Positions 1-9,279 of a stretch of 64,000 nucleotides of DNA are shown here, one piece after another. A program made the position numbers and the translations under genes. Numbering within the stretch: position 1 is the first letter of the stretch; the number at the start of each line of letters is the position of its first letter. The notes under the pieces are model-generated. The model searched no databases. It saw nothing but the letters and a program-made list of their open reading frames with translations, and had not been told where the DNA came from. The DNA comes from Dyadobacter sp. NIV53 (GTDB taxonomy: Bacteria; Bacteroidota; Bacteroidia; Cytophagales; Spirosomataceae), in assembly GCF_019711195.1 (NCBI RefSeq), contig NZ_CP081299.1, positions 6,048,501 to 6,112,500 of the forward strand, given 5' to 3'.

Positions 1-831
1 GCGGTTCACAACCAGACAAACTTCACGTGCTGGTTCAGGATATTTGAAATTGCGGACATATTTTTTTCGGTCTTCCGGTAATTCAGCAATGGCGAGTTCG
101 GGTAAAATAGTGATCCCGCCGTTACGGTCAACCATGCGCATAAGTGTTTCAATACTTCCTGACCGGTAATTAAAACTATTGCCAAACTGACTGTTGCGGC
201 TCAGTTCGCATAAACGCTGGATTTGTGTCCTGAAACAATGCCCTTCTTCCAAAAGCCATAATTCATTGGGTTCGATATCTCCCGGAAGAATATATTGCTT
301 GTTATACAAACCGGTATTTTCTGACACGTATGCATAGAAACGTTCCTTATATAAAGGGATTTCCTGCAAACTGCTTTCACCGGAAACAGACGCTACAACT
401 CCAACGTCCAGATTTCCCAGTTTCAGTTCGCTGGTAATTCTTTCTGTAATCATTTCCGAAACATGCAGACGAATATCCGGATAAGCTTCTATAAATGGCT
501 GAACCAAATGCGGTAGCAGGTAAGGCGCGATGGTTGGAATAATACCAATTCTTAATTCACCCGAAAGATCTCCATTAAAATGTTTGGCAATTTCGTTCAT
601 ACGGCCTGCTTCCTGTAAAATCGTTTTGGCCTGATCAATAATTTTTCTTCCAATGCTGGTTGGAACAATGGGTTGTTTGGTACGGTCAAATATTTTTACT
701 GCCAGTTCGTCTTCCAGTTTTTTAATCATCATGGAAAGTGTAGGCTGCGTCACATTGCAATGCTCGGCCGCCTGAACAAAATGCCGGTGATTATCCACAG
801 CCACAATATATTCTAATTGCTGAATATTCAT
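1..831 (-). CDS. oxyR: OxyR-type LysR-family redox regulator (partial, 3' end outside window)
   Basis: This is a LysR-family transcription factor read from ATG at 829-831 and running off the left edge after about 277 codons. The N-terminal winged helix-turn-helix occupies roughly residues 1-60 (QQLEYIVAV, then TQPTLSMMIKKLE), followed by the periplasmic-binding-like effector domain. The motif EEGHCFRTQIQRLC puts cysteines at residues 199 and 208. I checked both codons, and the eight-residue spacing and numbering equal the C199/C208 redox pair of E. coli OxyR. It is therefore very likely a peroxide sensor that activates antioxidant genes when the two cysteines form a disulfide. Its targets (catalase or Ahp) are not in the window; they may lie beyond the left edge. 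The short AT-rich gap to the next gene is divergent. Confidence 0.9.
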   Translation of the reverse strand, partial: MNIQQLEYIVAVDNHRHFVQAAEHCNVTQPTLSMMIKKLEDELAVKIFDRTKQPIVPTSIGRKIIDQAKTILQEAGRMNEIAKHFNGDLSGELRIGIIPTIAPYLLPHLVQPFIEAYPDIRLHVSEMITERITSELKLGNLDVGVVASVSGESSLQEIPLYKERFYAYVSENTGLYNKQYILPGDIEPNELWLLEEGHCFRTQIQRLCELSRNSQFGNSFNYRSGSIETLMRMVDRNGGITILPELAIAELPEDRKKYVRNFKYPEPAREVCLVVNR

Positions 832-1059
832 AAAGGGTACAGATAGTATAAATTAAATCTATGTAAATATATGAACAATTGGTTTGATTGATAATTTATA
901 TCATGTAGCCTGCTGAATATTTTAAAATTCCATGTACTCTATTTGCATTAAATTGATATTAAATTTTATTTATATCTTATTTTGGTGACAATTATGCACT
1001 GTGTAAGTCTTATTTTTACATGGCAAATGTTAACCATTATTCACATATCATAAAAGCAT

Positions 1060-1353
1060 ATGAAAAAGTTAAAAGCATTATTGATCGCAGTGTTTTTCTT
1101 AACAGTTGGAAATAGTTTTGCGCAAACCACGCAACCTGCAACGTCAGCTGCAAAAAGTGCAAAGAAGGAAATTAAAACCAAAGCAGACGGAACTCCGGAC
1201 AAACGTTACAGCGAAAATCAAAAACTGAAAGCGGATGGCACACCGGATAAACGTTACAGCGAAAATAAAAACCTGAAAAAAGACGGTACACCGGATAAAA
1301 GATTCAAAACTGCTAAAGCTGATTCTATAAAAACGGCTAAGAAAAAGAATTAA
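1060..1353 (+). CDS. Small secreted protein with GTPDKRYSEN repeats
   Basis: A 97-aa protein with a clear signal peptide (residues 1-21, ending NSFA-Q) and then a low-complexity Lys/Ala/Thr-rich stretch. The mature part has three tandem copies of a 16-residue unit built on K-x-DGTPDKRY-SEN (residues about 41-86), the last one degenerate (DKRFK). The protein is highly basic and has no cysteines or membrane span after the signal. It may be a periplasmic or surface protein, or an internally repeated peptide that binds a polyanion, but no function is established. It stands alone between oxyR (divergent) and an antitoxin-like gene, and is followed by a hairpin terminator. Confidence 0.75.
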   Translation: MKKLKALLIAVFFLTVGNSFAQTTQPATSAAKSAKKEIKTKADGTPDKRYSENQKLKADGTPDKRYSENKNLKKDGTPDKRFKTAKADSIKTAKKKN

Positions 1354-1373
1354 CAAGTATTTGTAATTGAAGT

Positions 1374-1425
1374 AAGTGTCTGGTTACGTTATTGTTATCA
1401 ATAATATAGCCAGGCACTATTTTCT
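1374..1425 (+). terminator. Rho-independent terminator after the repeat protein
   Basis: The arms aagtgtctgg (1374-1383) and ccaggcact (1410-1418) pair with one G-U, enclose a second small AT stem, and are followed by atttt. It sits about 20 bp after the stop codon of the 97-aa protein. Confidence 0.55.
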
Positions 1426-1521
1426 TATAAAAGAGCTGGCGGAACGGAAAATACAAAAACTGTTTTCTTGACAACTTGTAAGGTTTATTGATTTATTTGT
1501 TTACCAAATTTTTTTATAACC

Positions 1522-1740
1522 ATGAAAACAATGACTGTGGGTGAATTCAAAGCCCAGTTTTCCAATGTGATTGAGCTGGTAAAAAAGGGTGAAGAAATAG
1601 CAGTGACCTTTGGTAAAAAAGAAGGAAAGCGTCGGATACTATACTCCAAAAGTAATGGATTTCAGAAGAATCTGGTACTCATATCAAAAGATGTAAATAT
1701 GCCACCTTATATTCATGAAGGTTTGCAGTTGCTTTGGTAG
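1522..1740 (+). pseudogene. Phd/YefM-like antitoxin, probably frameshifted
   Basis: The first ~37 residues (MKTMTVGEFKAQFSNVIE, then VKKGEEIAVTFGKKEGK) look like the N-terminal DNA-binding part of the Phd/YefM (prevent-host-death) antitoxin family: start motif, a helix contacting DNA, and the GEE-turn. Family members then usually continue with a VGYxxPK strand. Here that motif (VGYYTPK) is present but in the +1 frame from about position 1632, so the reading frame appears to carry a one-base insertion near 1628-1632. The remaining C-terminal residues of the open frame do not look like a toxin-binding tail with confidence. No toxin gene is adjacent: the next gene is alaS on the other strand. 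It is either an orphan antitoxin remnant or an antitoxin whose frame was broken by a base error. Confidence 0.5.
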
Positions 1741-1766
1741 TAATATATTGATGTTGTATCGTAAAC

Positions 1767-1795
1767 AAAAAGCTGCCCGTTTAAAGCAGCTTTTT
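1767..1795. terminator. Bidirectional terminator between the antitoxin remnant and alaS
   Basis: The hairpin aaaagctgc / gcagctttt with loop ccgtttaaa is flanked by A and T runs on the two sides, so it can stop transcription from both converging genes (antitoxin-like gene, +; alaS, -). Confidence 0.7.
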
Positions 1796-1823
1796 AAATC
1801 ATTACGACAAATAATAATATTTT

Positions 1824-4474
1824 CTAAAATAATTCCTTCGCTTTTTCCAGTGCTGTATCCAAACCGGCAACATCCGATCCGCCAGCAGTTGCAAAGAAAG
1901 GCTGCCCGCCACCACCGCCACGAATTTCTTTTGCCAGTTCTTTTACAATTTTCCCTGCATTGAGGCCAGCCGACTGCACCAGATTTTCAGCAATAAAAAC
2001 AGAAATCTGTGGTTTTCCGGCAATATCAGCACCAAATACCGCAATCAGATTTTCTACCTGGTCTTTCAGTTCGTAAGATAATTGTTTAAGCGAATCAGCG
2101 TTGGGTACATCTACTTTTTCAATGATTAAATTGAATGACTGATAACTTTTAGCTTTTTCAATCAGTTGATTTTTAAGTGCCTGTACTTTTTCATTTTCCA
2201 TTGCACTGATTTTTTTCTGCAATGCATTACGTTCGTCCAGCAAATTTTCAACTGCTTTAACGACATCGGTAGGCCCTTTTAGAAGATCCTTGATTTTGTT
2301 TAAAGTTGCTTCCTGCTCGCGCATTAATTCAAGTGCTTTTTCTCCTGTAATGGCTTCAACACGGCGAACTCCGGCAGAAACTGAGCCTTCTGATATAAAC
2401 TTGAAAATACCAATTTCACCAGTCGATGGGATGTGTGTACCACCACAAAGTTCAAATGAAAAGTTCGGATCAAAAATAATCAGACGTACAAAATCCCCGT
2501 ATTTTTCACCAAATGTGGCTGTTGCTCCTTCCGCTATTGCCTGTTGGATTGGTACATTACGCCTTTCTTCCAAAACTATGTTTTCCCTGATCTTCTCATT
2601 AACGCGGTCCTCAATTTTTTGCAGTTCTTCATCTGTTACTTTGGAGAAGTGAGAAAAGTCAAAACGCAGAACTTCATCATTCAGGAAAGAACCTTTTTGA
2701 ACAATATGCCTTCCCAAAACTTCCCGCATGGACGAAAGCATCAGGTGGGTTGCCGAGTGGTTTGCCTTTATCTTAAGACGACGATCGTGATCAATTTCTG
2801 CTAAGACCAGACCTGCCTGCTGTAAAACTACATCCAGGTTTTTATCCTTTGAAACATGTACGAAAAGATCATTTTCTTTTTTTGTATCAACAATATTTAC
2901 AATGATCTGCTCTACACCATCATGCCACCGCAATGTTCCTGTATCTCCAACCTGTCCACCCATTTCTGCATAAAAAGGTGTACGATCGAGTACAATATGA
3001 TATTCCTCGCCGGTCTTGGTTTTAACCTTTTTGTACTTGACAATATGGCTATGTGTTTCTTCAAAATCATAACCCAGGAATTCAACGCCATCCGATTCAC
3101 GAAGTTCGATCCAGTCGGTAGCTTCTTTTGTGGCATCCTGTCTGGACCTTTTTTCTGTTCTGCCAAAGCAGACTGAAAACCGGCTTCATCAATCTGGAAA
3201 CCTTTTTCCCTTGCGATAAGCGCAGTCAGATCAACCGGGAAACCGAATGTGTCACTCAGTTCAAATACTTCATCACCGGCAATTGTATTGATTTCTTTGT
3301 CCTTTAACGAATTTGTTATAACGTCAAGGCGTTTCAACCCGGATTCAAGTGTACGTAAAAAGCTTTTTTCTTCTTCCAGGATTACTCGCGTTACAAACTC
3401 TTCCTGAGATTGTAATTCGGGGAAAACATCTTTAAACTGAACAGAAAGAACAGCAACAAGCTTATAGAAAAATGGCTCCTGAAAACCTAAATAAGAATAG
3501 CCATAACGTACTGCGCGACGCAAAATCCGGCGGATAACATAACCGGCTTTTACGTTGGAAGGAAGCTGCCCGTCGGTAATAGCAAAAGCAACAGCACGAA
3601 TGTGATCAGCAATAACACGCATCGCAATATCCGCAAACGGCTCACTGTTGGCGCCGTAAGTTTTGCCAGACAATGTTTCCAGAACGTTAATCGTATTCTG
3701 AAAAACGTCGGTATCATAATTGGACATTTTGGCCTGAACCGCCATGCAAAGACGTTCGAAACCCATTCCGGTATCCACGTGTGTAGCAGGAAGAGGTATC
3801 AGCGAACTATCGGCTTTACGCTCAAACTGCATAAATACGAGGTTCCATATTTCTACAACCTGCGGATGGTCATTATTAACCAGTGACTTGCCGGATATAG
3901 CCGCAACATCAGCCGCGGGGCGTAAATCAATGTGAATCTCCGAGCAGGGACCGCATGGGCCTGTATCGCCCATTTCCCAGAAATTGTCTTTTTTGTTACC
4001 TAAAATAATACGGTCCTCTCCAACAATAGGCACCCATAAATCCCAGGCTTCCTGATCAAATGGTACACCATCTTTCGCATCACCTTCAAAAACAGAAACG
4101 TACAGGCGGTCTTTTGGCAATTGGTAAACCTCAGTCAATAATTCCCAGGCCCAGGTAATGGCTTCTTTTTTGAAATAATCACCAAATGACCAGTTACCAA
4201 GCATTTCAAACATGGTATGGTGATAGGTGTCAAAACCTACATCTTCCAGGTCATTGTGCTTGCCGGATACGCGAAGGCACTTTTGTGTATCCGCGATTCT
4301 TGATGACGGAGGAGTTCCGTTTCCTAAAAAGAAGTCCTTAAACTGTGCCATTCCTGAATTATTAAACATCAGGGTAGGGTCGTTTTTAGCCACAAGTGGT
4401 GCGGATGGAACGATTAAATGTCCTTTACTTCGGAAAAAATCAAGAAAAGCCTGTCGTATTTGATGCGAGGTCAT
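1824..4474 (-). CDS. alaS: Alanine--tRNA ligase, interrupted by a one-base frameshift
   Basis: Cytoplasmic class II synthetase that charges tRNA-Ala. The N-terminal catalytic core starts MTSHQIRQAFLDFF and contains FNNSGMAQFKDFF, the tRNA-binding region follows, then the editing domain (with the NHSATHLM and CGGTHI metal motifs) and the C-Ala domain (GGGGGQPFFA). Two overlapping frames carry it: codons from 4474 to about 3150, then another frame to 1824. At 3149-3154 the plus strand has six T; seven would restore a single frame of about 883 aa, the usual family length, with residues EQKKRSRQDATKEA across the joint. The first frame as it stands adds ~70 aberrant residues and stops at 2912, losing editing and C-Ala domains. 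Because alaS is normally essential and single-copy, a base error is more likely than true loss. Confidence 0.95.
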
Positions 4475-4841
4475 AAAAATTAGTTGCGATTTAGCATGTT
4501 TGAATCCGAAATTTTTATCAGATTCTCGTCTTTAAAATTCCCGCAAAGGTAGTGAAAAAATATGTGTCTGATATGAACTGATACAGTTTGTATTATCCTG
4601 ATGATGGCTTTAAATGTCCTTCTAATCCGCATTGATGGATTGCCCGGAATAAAAATCGGAAGGTTTTCCGGAACCCAAACAATTCGTAAACCTGTTCAAT
4701 TACATTGAGTATAAAATTCAGGTTGATTTCTTTTTTTAATTGACACGTCGCGATTTATAGCACATTGGTAAGATCGGAAATGACCTGTTATCATCAATAT
4801 CATTGAACAAACTATTACTATAACGAATTAACGTGCTGTAC
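4475..4841. other. Intergenic region, alaS to FecR-like gene
   Basis: 367 bp without a gene, between divergent genes. Apart from the alaS -7 box I see no further conserved element; no sigma-factor gene precedes the FecR-like fragment, as would be usual. Confidence 0.5.
4544..4551 (-). promoter_or_regulatory. Bacteroidota -7 promoter element for alaS
   Basis: On the minus strand this reads TACCTTTG, an exact match to the Bacteroidota -7 consensus TAnnTTTG, 70 bp upstream of the alaS ATG. No clear -33 TTG is seen at the expected spacing, so the assignment rests on the -7 box and position. Confidence 0.45.
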
Positions 4842-5228
4842 ATGAAACCGTATTCGGATTATTCGGCCGAAGAGTTAGCGATGGAAAATCTTTTTATAAG
4901 ATGGGTCCGTTTTCCGGATGATCCTTCTATATGCACTTTTTGGGAAAACTGGATGACTAAATATCCTTCCAAAAAGGATACTATCGAAAAGGCCCGCGAG
5001 TTGGTGCTTGTTGCGTCCGACTGGAAACCAGATGTACTTTCCAATCAGGAAATTAATTCATTATGGGGCAGGATCAGGAGTTCACTGGAAATAATTGGTG
5101 AAGCAGAACCAATCAGCCCATCCGTGACATTGTTAGGAAACAGCAAGTTAATCGGTGGAATAATCCTATTAATTATGTCGGTTACCTTCCTGTTTATTGT
5201 GCTTTATTTCTTCTTTGGTAATTTCTGA
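4842..5228 (+). CDS. FecR-like N-terminal domain plus one membrane segment (truncated)
   Basis: The protein begins MKPYSDYSAEELAMENLFI at ATG 4842; an upstream GTG at 4833 is in frame but less likely. Residues 1-~95 resemble the cytoplasmic sigma-binding part of FecR-type anti-sigma factors of Bacteroidota (acidic YSAEEL start, FWENWMTKYP, segment of alternating helices). It ends with a single hydrophobic span (GGIILLIMSVTFLFIVLYFF) and stops at once, so the periplasmic FecR signal-receiving domain is missing. Typical FecR proteins are 320-390 aa; this one is 128. I found no continuation in the other frames of the next 300 bp. It lies upstream of a susC gene, where FecI/FecR pairs often sit, but no sigma gene is present. 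It could be a decayed regulator or a stand-alone membrane protein. Confidence 0.6.
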   Translation: MKPYSDYSAEELAMENLFIRWVRFPDDPSICTFWENWMTKYPSKKDTIEKARELVLVASDWKPDVLSNQEINSLWGRIRSSLEIIGEAEPISPSVTLLGNSKLIGGIILLIMSVTFLFIVLYFFFGNF

Positions 5229-6054
5229 TTGCCAAAGATAACTCCATCGTTGCACAGCTGATTTTCCCCTCTCTTTTTATTCCTTCCCAGATCAGGTTTA
5301 TTTTCTTTCACCAAGTCAGTTCTTCCCAAAGAAAAATTCGTCATAATCTTAGGTGCGCAAAGGATATTTTTGATAAAATATAAGCTGATATTCGCTAATT
5401 GTGTTTTGTGGTTGAAATTAAATCTGAATAATTGAAGAGTAATCTTCTCAGATTTATATTGATTTGGGCAAAGATTGATTCTTTTTTCTTATCCGTAAAA
5501 TACTGATAGCAAATAAATTATGACCAGTAATTTTCTGCAAATTTGATTACCTGAGAAAGTTTTTTTTAATTCAAATTGGAATTTTATATTGGTAATGTAC
5601 TATAAATGCTTGTGTATTACATATGACGCAGTTTCTACAGGCGCATCATATTGGCGATAATCTACAATTATTTATTTGATGAATTCTAAATTGGCAACGT
5701 TCCCGATAACGATTGCATAAATAAAATTGACAATTCGCTTCCAATTGTCTGTTCCAATTTCTAATCTCATACTGTATTCATAATTGTATTATCTGTTCAA
5801 TTAATTGACTTATTAGATATATCCTAATTCTATTTGATTGAAAAAACATTCCTTAAAAAAGTAATTCTTCCTTTAAATTTTATCACAATATACATTCTGA
5901 ATTAATGAAAAATCAAAGTTGCGCGTATAAGAATCACAGTGCTGTTTTTTAATAATTTAAATAATAAATTGAATATTATTGTAATGGTGCCCAACCTAAT
6001 CCTCGTCTTCTAAATTATTTACAAGAATCCTTAAAATCCTAATTGATAAATCCA
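5229..6054. other. Long AT-rich leader upstream of the first susC
   Basis: About 826 bp, strongly AT-rich, with no reading frame that looks coding. It is the likely promoter and 5' leader region of the SusC/SusD operon. A weak promoter-like pair (TTG at 5805, TCTATTTG at 5829) has one mismatch to TAnnTTTG. No LacI-type CAAACGTTTG palindrome occurs here, unlike the second susC. Confidence 0.5.
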
Positions 6055-9000
6055 ATGAAAAGAAACTTTACAAGTATCAGGCAGTACTTATTTCAATGTG
6101 CCTTGGTGAGTGTAATAGGAATGGGCACTCTTGCTCATGGATCTCCTTTGAATTTGCCCGACTTGAAAAACGAAGTACGTATTGACAGAGCAGTGACGGG
6201 ACAGATCCTGTCAGCGGACGATAACACTCCAGTCCCAGGTGTATCGGTCGTTGTGAAAGGTACCAGATCAGGTACAAATACAGATGTTGACGGAAAATTT
6301 AAAATAGATATCCAGGATAATAATTCAATACTGGTTGTTTCCGCAGTAGGTTTTGTGACTCAGGAAATTACCATTGGCAACCAAAGCGTTGTCAATATCA
6401 ATCTGGTCAGTGATTTGAAAACACTGAGTGAAGTAGTAGTAGTAGGTTATGGTACGCAAAAGAAAAGCCAGCTGACAGGTGCTATTTCATCAGTTAATTC
6501 CAAGATGATCAATGAAATGCCTATTACCAATTTGGGCCAGGCATTACAGGGAAGAGTAGCAGGAGTCGATGTGGCTCAGTCGGGAAGTAAGCCGGGAACC
6601 GTGCCGAAAATCCTGATCCGTGGCCGCCGTTCATTCAGTGCAGGAAATAATCCATTATATGTAGTGGATGGTATTCCACTTTCCGGTGATCGTAATGAAT
6701 TACTTGCTACCCGCCCATTTGATTTTGTATCAGGAGGTTATGAAGATATGAACCCAAATGATGTAGCGTCTATGGAAATCCTGAAAGATGCCACCGCTAC
6801 AGCAATTTATGGTGCAAGAGGCGCAAACGGTGTTGTACTGATCAGTACTAAAAGAGGTGCAACCAAAGGTAAAACAACAGTAAGTTACGATACGTATGTG
6901 GGTGCTACAAATGCATTGGACAAGGTAAATCTGATGAACGGAGCGGAATATGCTGAATTAAAAAGAGAATCCCGCAGGACAACAGGTACTTATAAAAATG
7001 AAGCAGGTGTTGTAGTCCCAACCGGAACTGTTGACGCCTACGCGGATTCAAAACTGTTTGAAGCGATTGAACTTGACGGAATTGCTAAAAACCGCACCAC
7101 AAATTATCAGGATATGATGGTTCGTACCGGTTTCCAGCAGAATCATTCTCTCGGGGTTCAGGGAGGAAATGAAAAAACGCAGTTTTATATTTCAGGAGGG
7201 TTCTTTAAAGATAAAGGTATTATCCCCGGACTGGATTTTACACGTACTTCGGTTCGGGTAAATCTGGATCACAATATTAACAAGCGTGTTAGGGTCGGAA
7301 TTTCGTCGTATACCATGTATAGTGTGCGTAACGGGGCCACAAGAAATCCTTACGGTTTTACTTTGCCGCAAAATCCATTGGCGCGGGCTTATGATGACGA
7401 AGGGAAAATTATTTTCGCCCAGACTACGGATGCCTTGCTGACTAATCCAATGGCAGAACTTGTTGAAGGTGCACAGATTGACCAAACCAAGAAATACCGT
7501 TTCTTTAACAGCTTATACGCAGAAGTTCAGATTCTTCCCGGATTAAAATACCGTGCGAATTTTGGCCCTGATTTTAGTATTTCGCGCGCCGGCCGTTTTA
7601 TCGGAGGGCAAACTAATGATATCAAAGGTGGATTGCCAAGAGCAAGTATTAATAACCAATATGGTTTTAACTACACAGTTGAAAATATCCTGACTTATGG
7701 TAAAACAGTAAATAACGTCCATAACTTCAATATTACAGCACTTCAATCCATCCAGAGGGATAACTTTGAATACAATAGTTCATCCGTACAGGGTGTGCCG
7801 GTTGAACCCCAGGAATTTTATAATATTGGCAACGCCGGATCAGTCTTGTTACCAACCAGTAATCTGATTCCATGGACACTGAACTCCTATATGGTTCGTG
7901 TGAATTACGATTATAACGATAAATATCTTGTTACGGTTACAGCCCGCCGCGATGGATCAAGCCGTTTTGGTGAAAATACTAAATATGGTAATTTTCCCGG
8001 AGTTGCGCTTGCCTGGAACATTTACAATGAACCATTCTTCAAAGGAGTTAAATGGATCGATCAGTTGAAAGTACGTGCCAGTTATGGAAAAACAGGTAAC
8101 CAGGGAGTGGCACCTTACCAGACTCAGGGGTTGTTAAAACGGACTTCTTATGCATGGGGAACCAATGCGGCTTATGGCTACCGTCCAAATTCAATCGGAA
8201 ATAAAGATTTGAAATGGGAGTCATCTGCAAGTAAAAACATAGGTATTGATTATAGTTTCTTTGGAAACCGCGTTTCAGGTTCTATTGAATTATATCAGAC
8301 AAACACGACTGATCTGTTACTTTCCGATCAGCTTCCAACTTCCACTGGCTTCAATGCGGTAACCCGTAATGTTGGTGAAACCCGTAACCGTGGTATAGAA
8401 ATCGGAGTTTCGACAGTTAACGTCAATACGAAAGGCGGTTTTAAATGGAGCACTGACTTTGTGTTTTACAAAAATAAAGAAGCAATTCTTTCTCTTTACA
8501 ACGGTAAAGTGGATGATACAGGTAACAAATGGTTTATCGGACATCCGCTTAATTCATTTTACGATTACAAAAAACTGGGAATCTGGCAATTAGGAGAAGA
8601 AGACGCAGCCAAAGCGCAAGGTTTTGCAGTAGGGCAGGTTAAGCTTCAGGATACTGATAAAGATGGCAAGATCACAGCAGCAGACCGAGTGATTTTAGGA
8701 TCTGATATTCCTAAATGGCAGGGTGGTATTACCAATCGTTTCAACTATAAAGGTATTGACTTGTCATTTTTTATATTCGCCCGTGTAGGCCAAAAAATTC
8801 TGAGCAAGTTTCACCAGGATAACCTGACCTTACAGGGACGTTACAACCAGATTAAAGTAGATTACTGGACACCAAACAATCCTACAAACGAATTTCCGAG
8901 ACCAAACTTTAACCAGGAGTTTCCTGTTTACAATACCTCGTTCATCTATTTTGACGGTTCTTTCGTGAAGGTTCGTAACATCAATGTTGGTTATACTTTC

Positions 9001-9192
9001 TCACAAAAATTTGTACAAAAACTTGGCCTGGAATCACTCCGTTTGTTTGCAAGTATTCAGCAGCCGTTTATTTTCTCGAAATACCGTTCAAAATACAATG
9101 GTATAGATCCTGAATCTTCTGATGGAAATATCAACAGCGACGTAACACCTGCAACAAGGATCTCGACTTTTGGATTAAATGTTAAATTCTGA
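6055..9192 (+). CDS. SusC/RagA-family TonB-dependent outer-membrane transporter
   Basis: Outer-membrane channel that imports oligosaccharides or other ligands with energy from TonB. I start it at ATG 6055 (MKRNFTSIRQYLFQ) rather than the in-frame TTG at 6043. A signal peptide is followed by a carboxypeptidase-regulatory-like domain (VTGQILSADDNTPVPGVSV, ~residues 48-130), the plug beginning SEVVVVGYGTQKKSQLTGAI, the SusC plug motifs (LKDATATAIYGARGANGV), and a ~800-residue beta-barrel ending in an aromatic-rich strand with terminal F. Length (~1045 aa) is normal. The susD gene follows after 87 bp, so the two are an operon and should form a SusCD complex. The enzymes downstream (DUF1080, Gfo/Idh, isomerase) suggest a glycoside substrate. 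Confidence 0.95.
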   Translation: MKRNFTSIRQYLFQCALVSVIGMGTLAHGSPLNLPDLKNEVRIDRAVTGQILSADDNTPVPGVSVVVKGTRSGTNTDVDGKFKIDIQDNNSILVVSAVGFVTQEITIGNQSVVNINLVSDLKTLSEVVVVGYGTQKKSQLTGAISSVNSKMINEMPITNLGQALQGRVAGVDVAQSGSKPGTVPKILIRGRRSFSAGNNPLYVVDGIPLSGDRNELLATRPFDFVSGGYEDMNPNDVASMEILKDATATAIYGARGANGVVLISTKRGATKGKTTVSYDTYVGATNALDKVNLMNGAEYAELKRESRRTTGTYKNEAGVVVPTGTVDAYADSKLFEAIELDGIAKNRTTNYQDMMVRTGFQQNHSLGVQGGNEKTQFYISGGFFKDKGIIPGLDFTRTSVRVNLDHNINKRVRVGISSYTMYSVRNGATRNPYGFTLPQNPLARAYDDEGKIIFAQTTDALLTNPMAELVEGAQIDQTKKYRFFNSLYAEVQILPGLKYRANFGPDFSISRAGRFIGGQTNDIKGGLPRASINNQYGFNYTVENILTYGKTVNNVHNFNITALQSIQRDNFEYNSSSVQGVPVEPQEFYNIGNAGSVLLPTSNLIPWTLNSYMVRVNYDYNDKYLVTVTARRDGSSRFGENTKYGNFPGVALAWNIYNEPFFKGVKWIDQLKVRASYGKTGNQGVAPYQTQGLLKRTSYAWGTNAAYGYRPNSIGNKDLKWESSASKNIGIDYSFFGNRVSGSIELYQTNTTDLLLSDQLPTSTGFNAVTRNVGETRNRGIEIGVSTVNVNTKGGFKWSTDFVFYKNKEAILSLYNGKVDDTGNKWFIGHPLNSFYDYKKLGIWQLGEEDAAKAQGFAVGQVKLQDTDKDGKITAADRVILGSDIPKWQGGITNRFNYKGIDLSFFIFARVGQKILSKFHQDNLTLQGRYNQIKVDYWTPNNPTNEFPRPNFNQEFPVYNTSFIYFDGSFVKVRNINVGYTFSQKFVQKLGLESLRLFASIQQPFIFSKYRSKYNGIDPESSDGNINSDVTPATRISTFGLNVKF

Positions 9193-9279
9193 TAGGATTG
9201 CCGGCCGGATGGTAATTATAACCATTTCTGAACGGATCAATATCAGTAGCCAGTTACTAACACTTTTAAATTTCAAAAA

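Noticed and set aside
3147..3158. Programmed -1 frameshift in alaS
   Set aside because: The A6 run follows a codon ending in G (CAG AAA AAA GGT), so it is not in the frame of a classic X XXY YYZ slippery heptamer, and such control is not known to me for alaS; a base error is simpler.
5229..6054. Continuation of FecR-like gene in another frame
   Set aside because: No frame of this AT-rich stretch resembles the FecR periplasmic domain.
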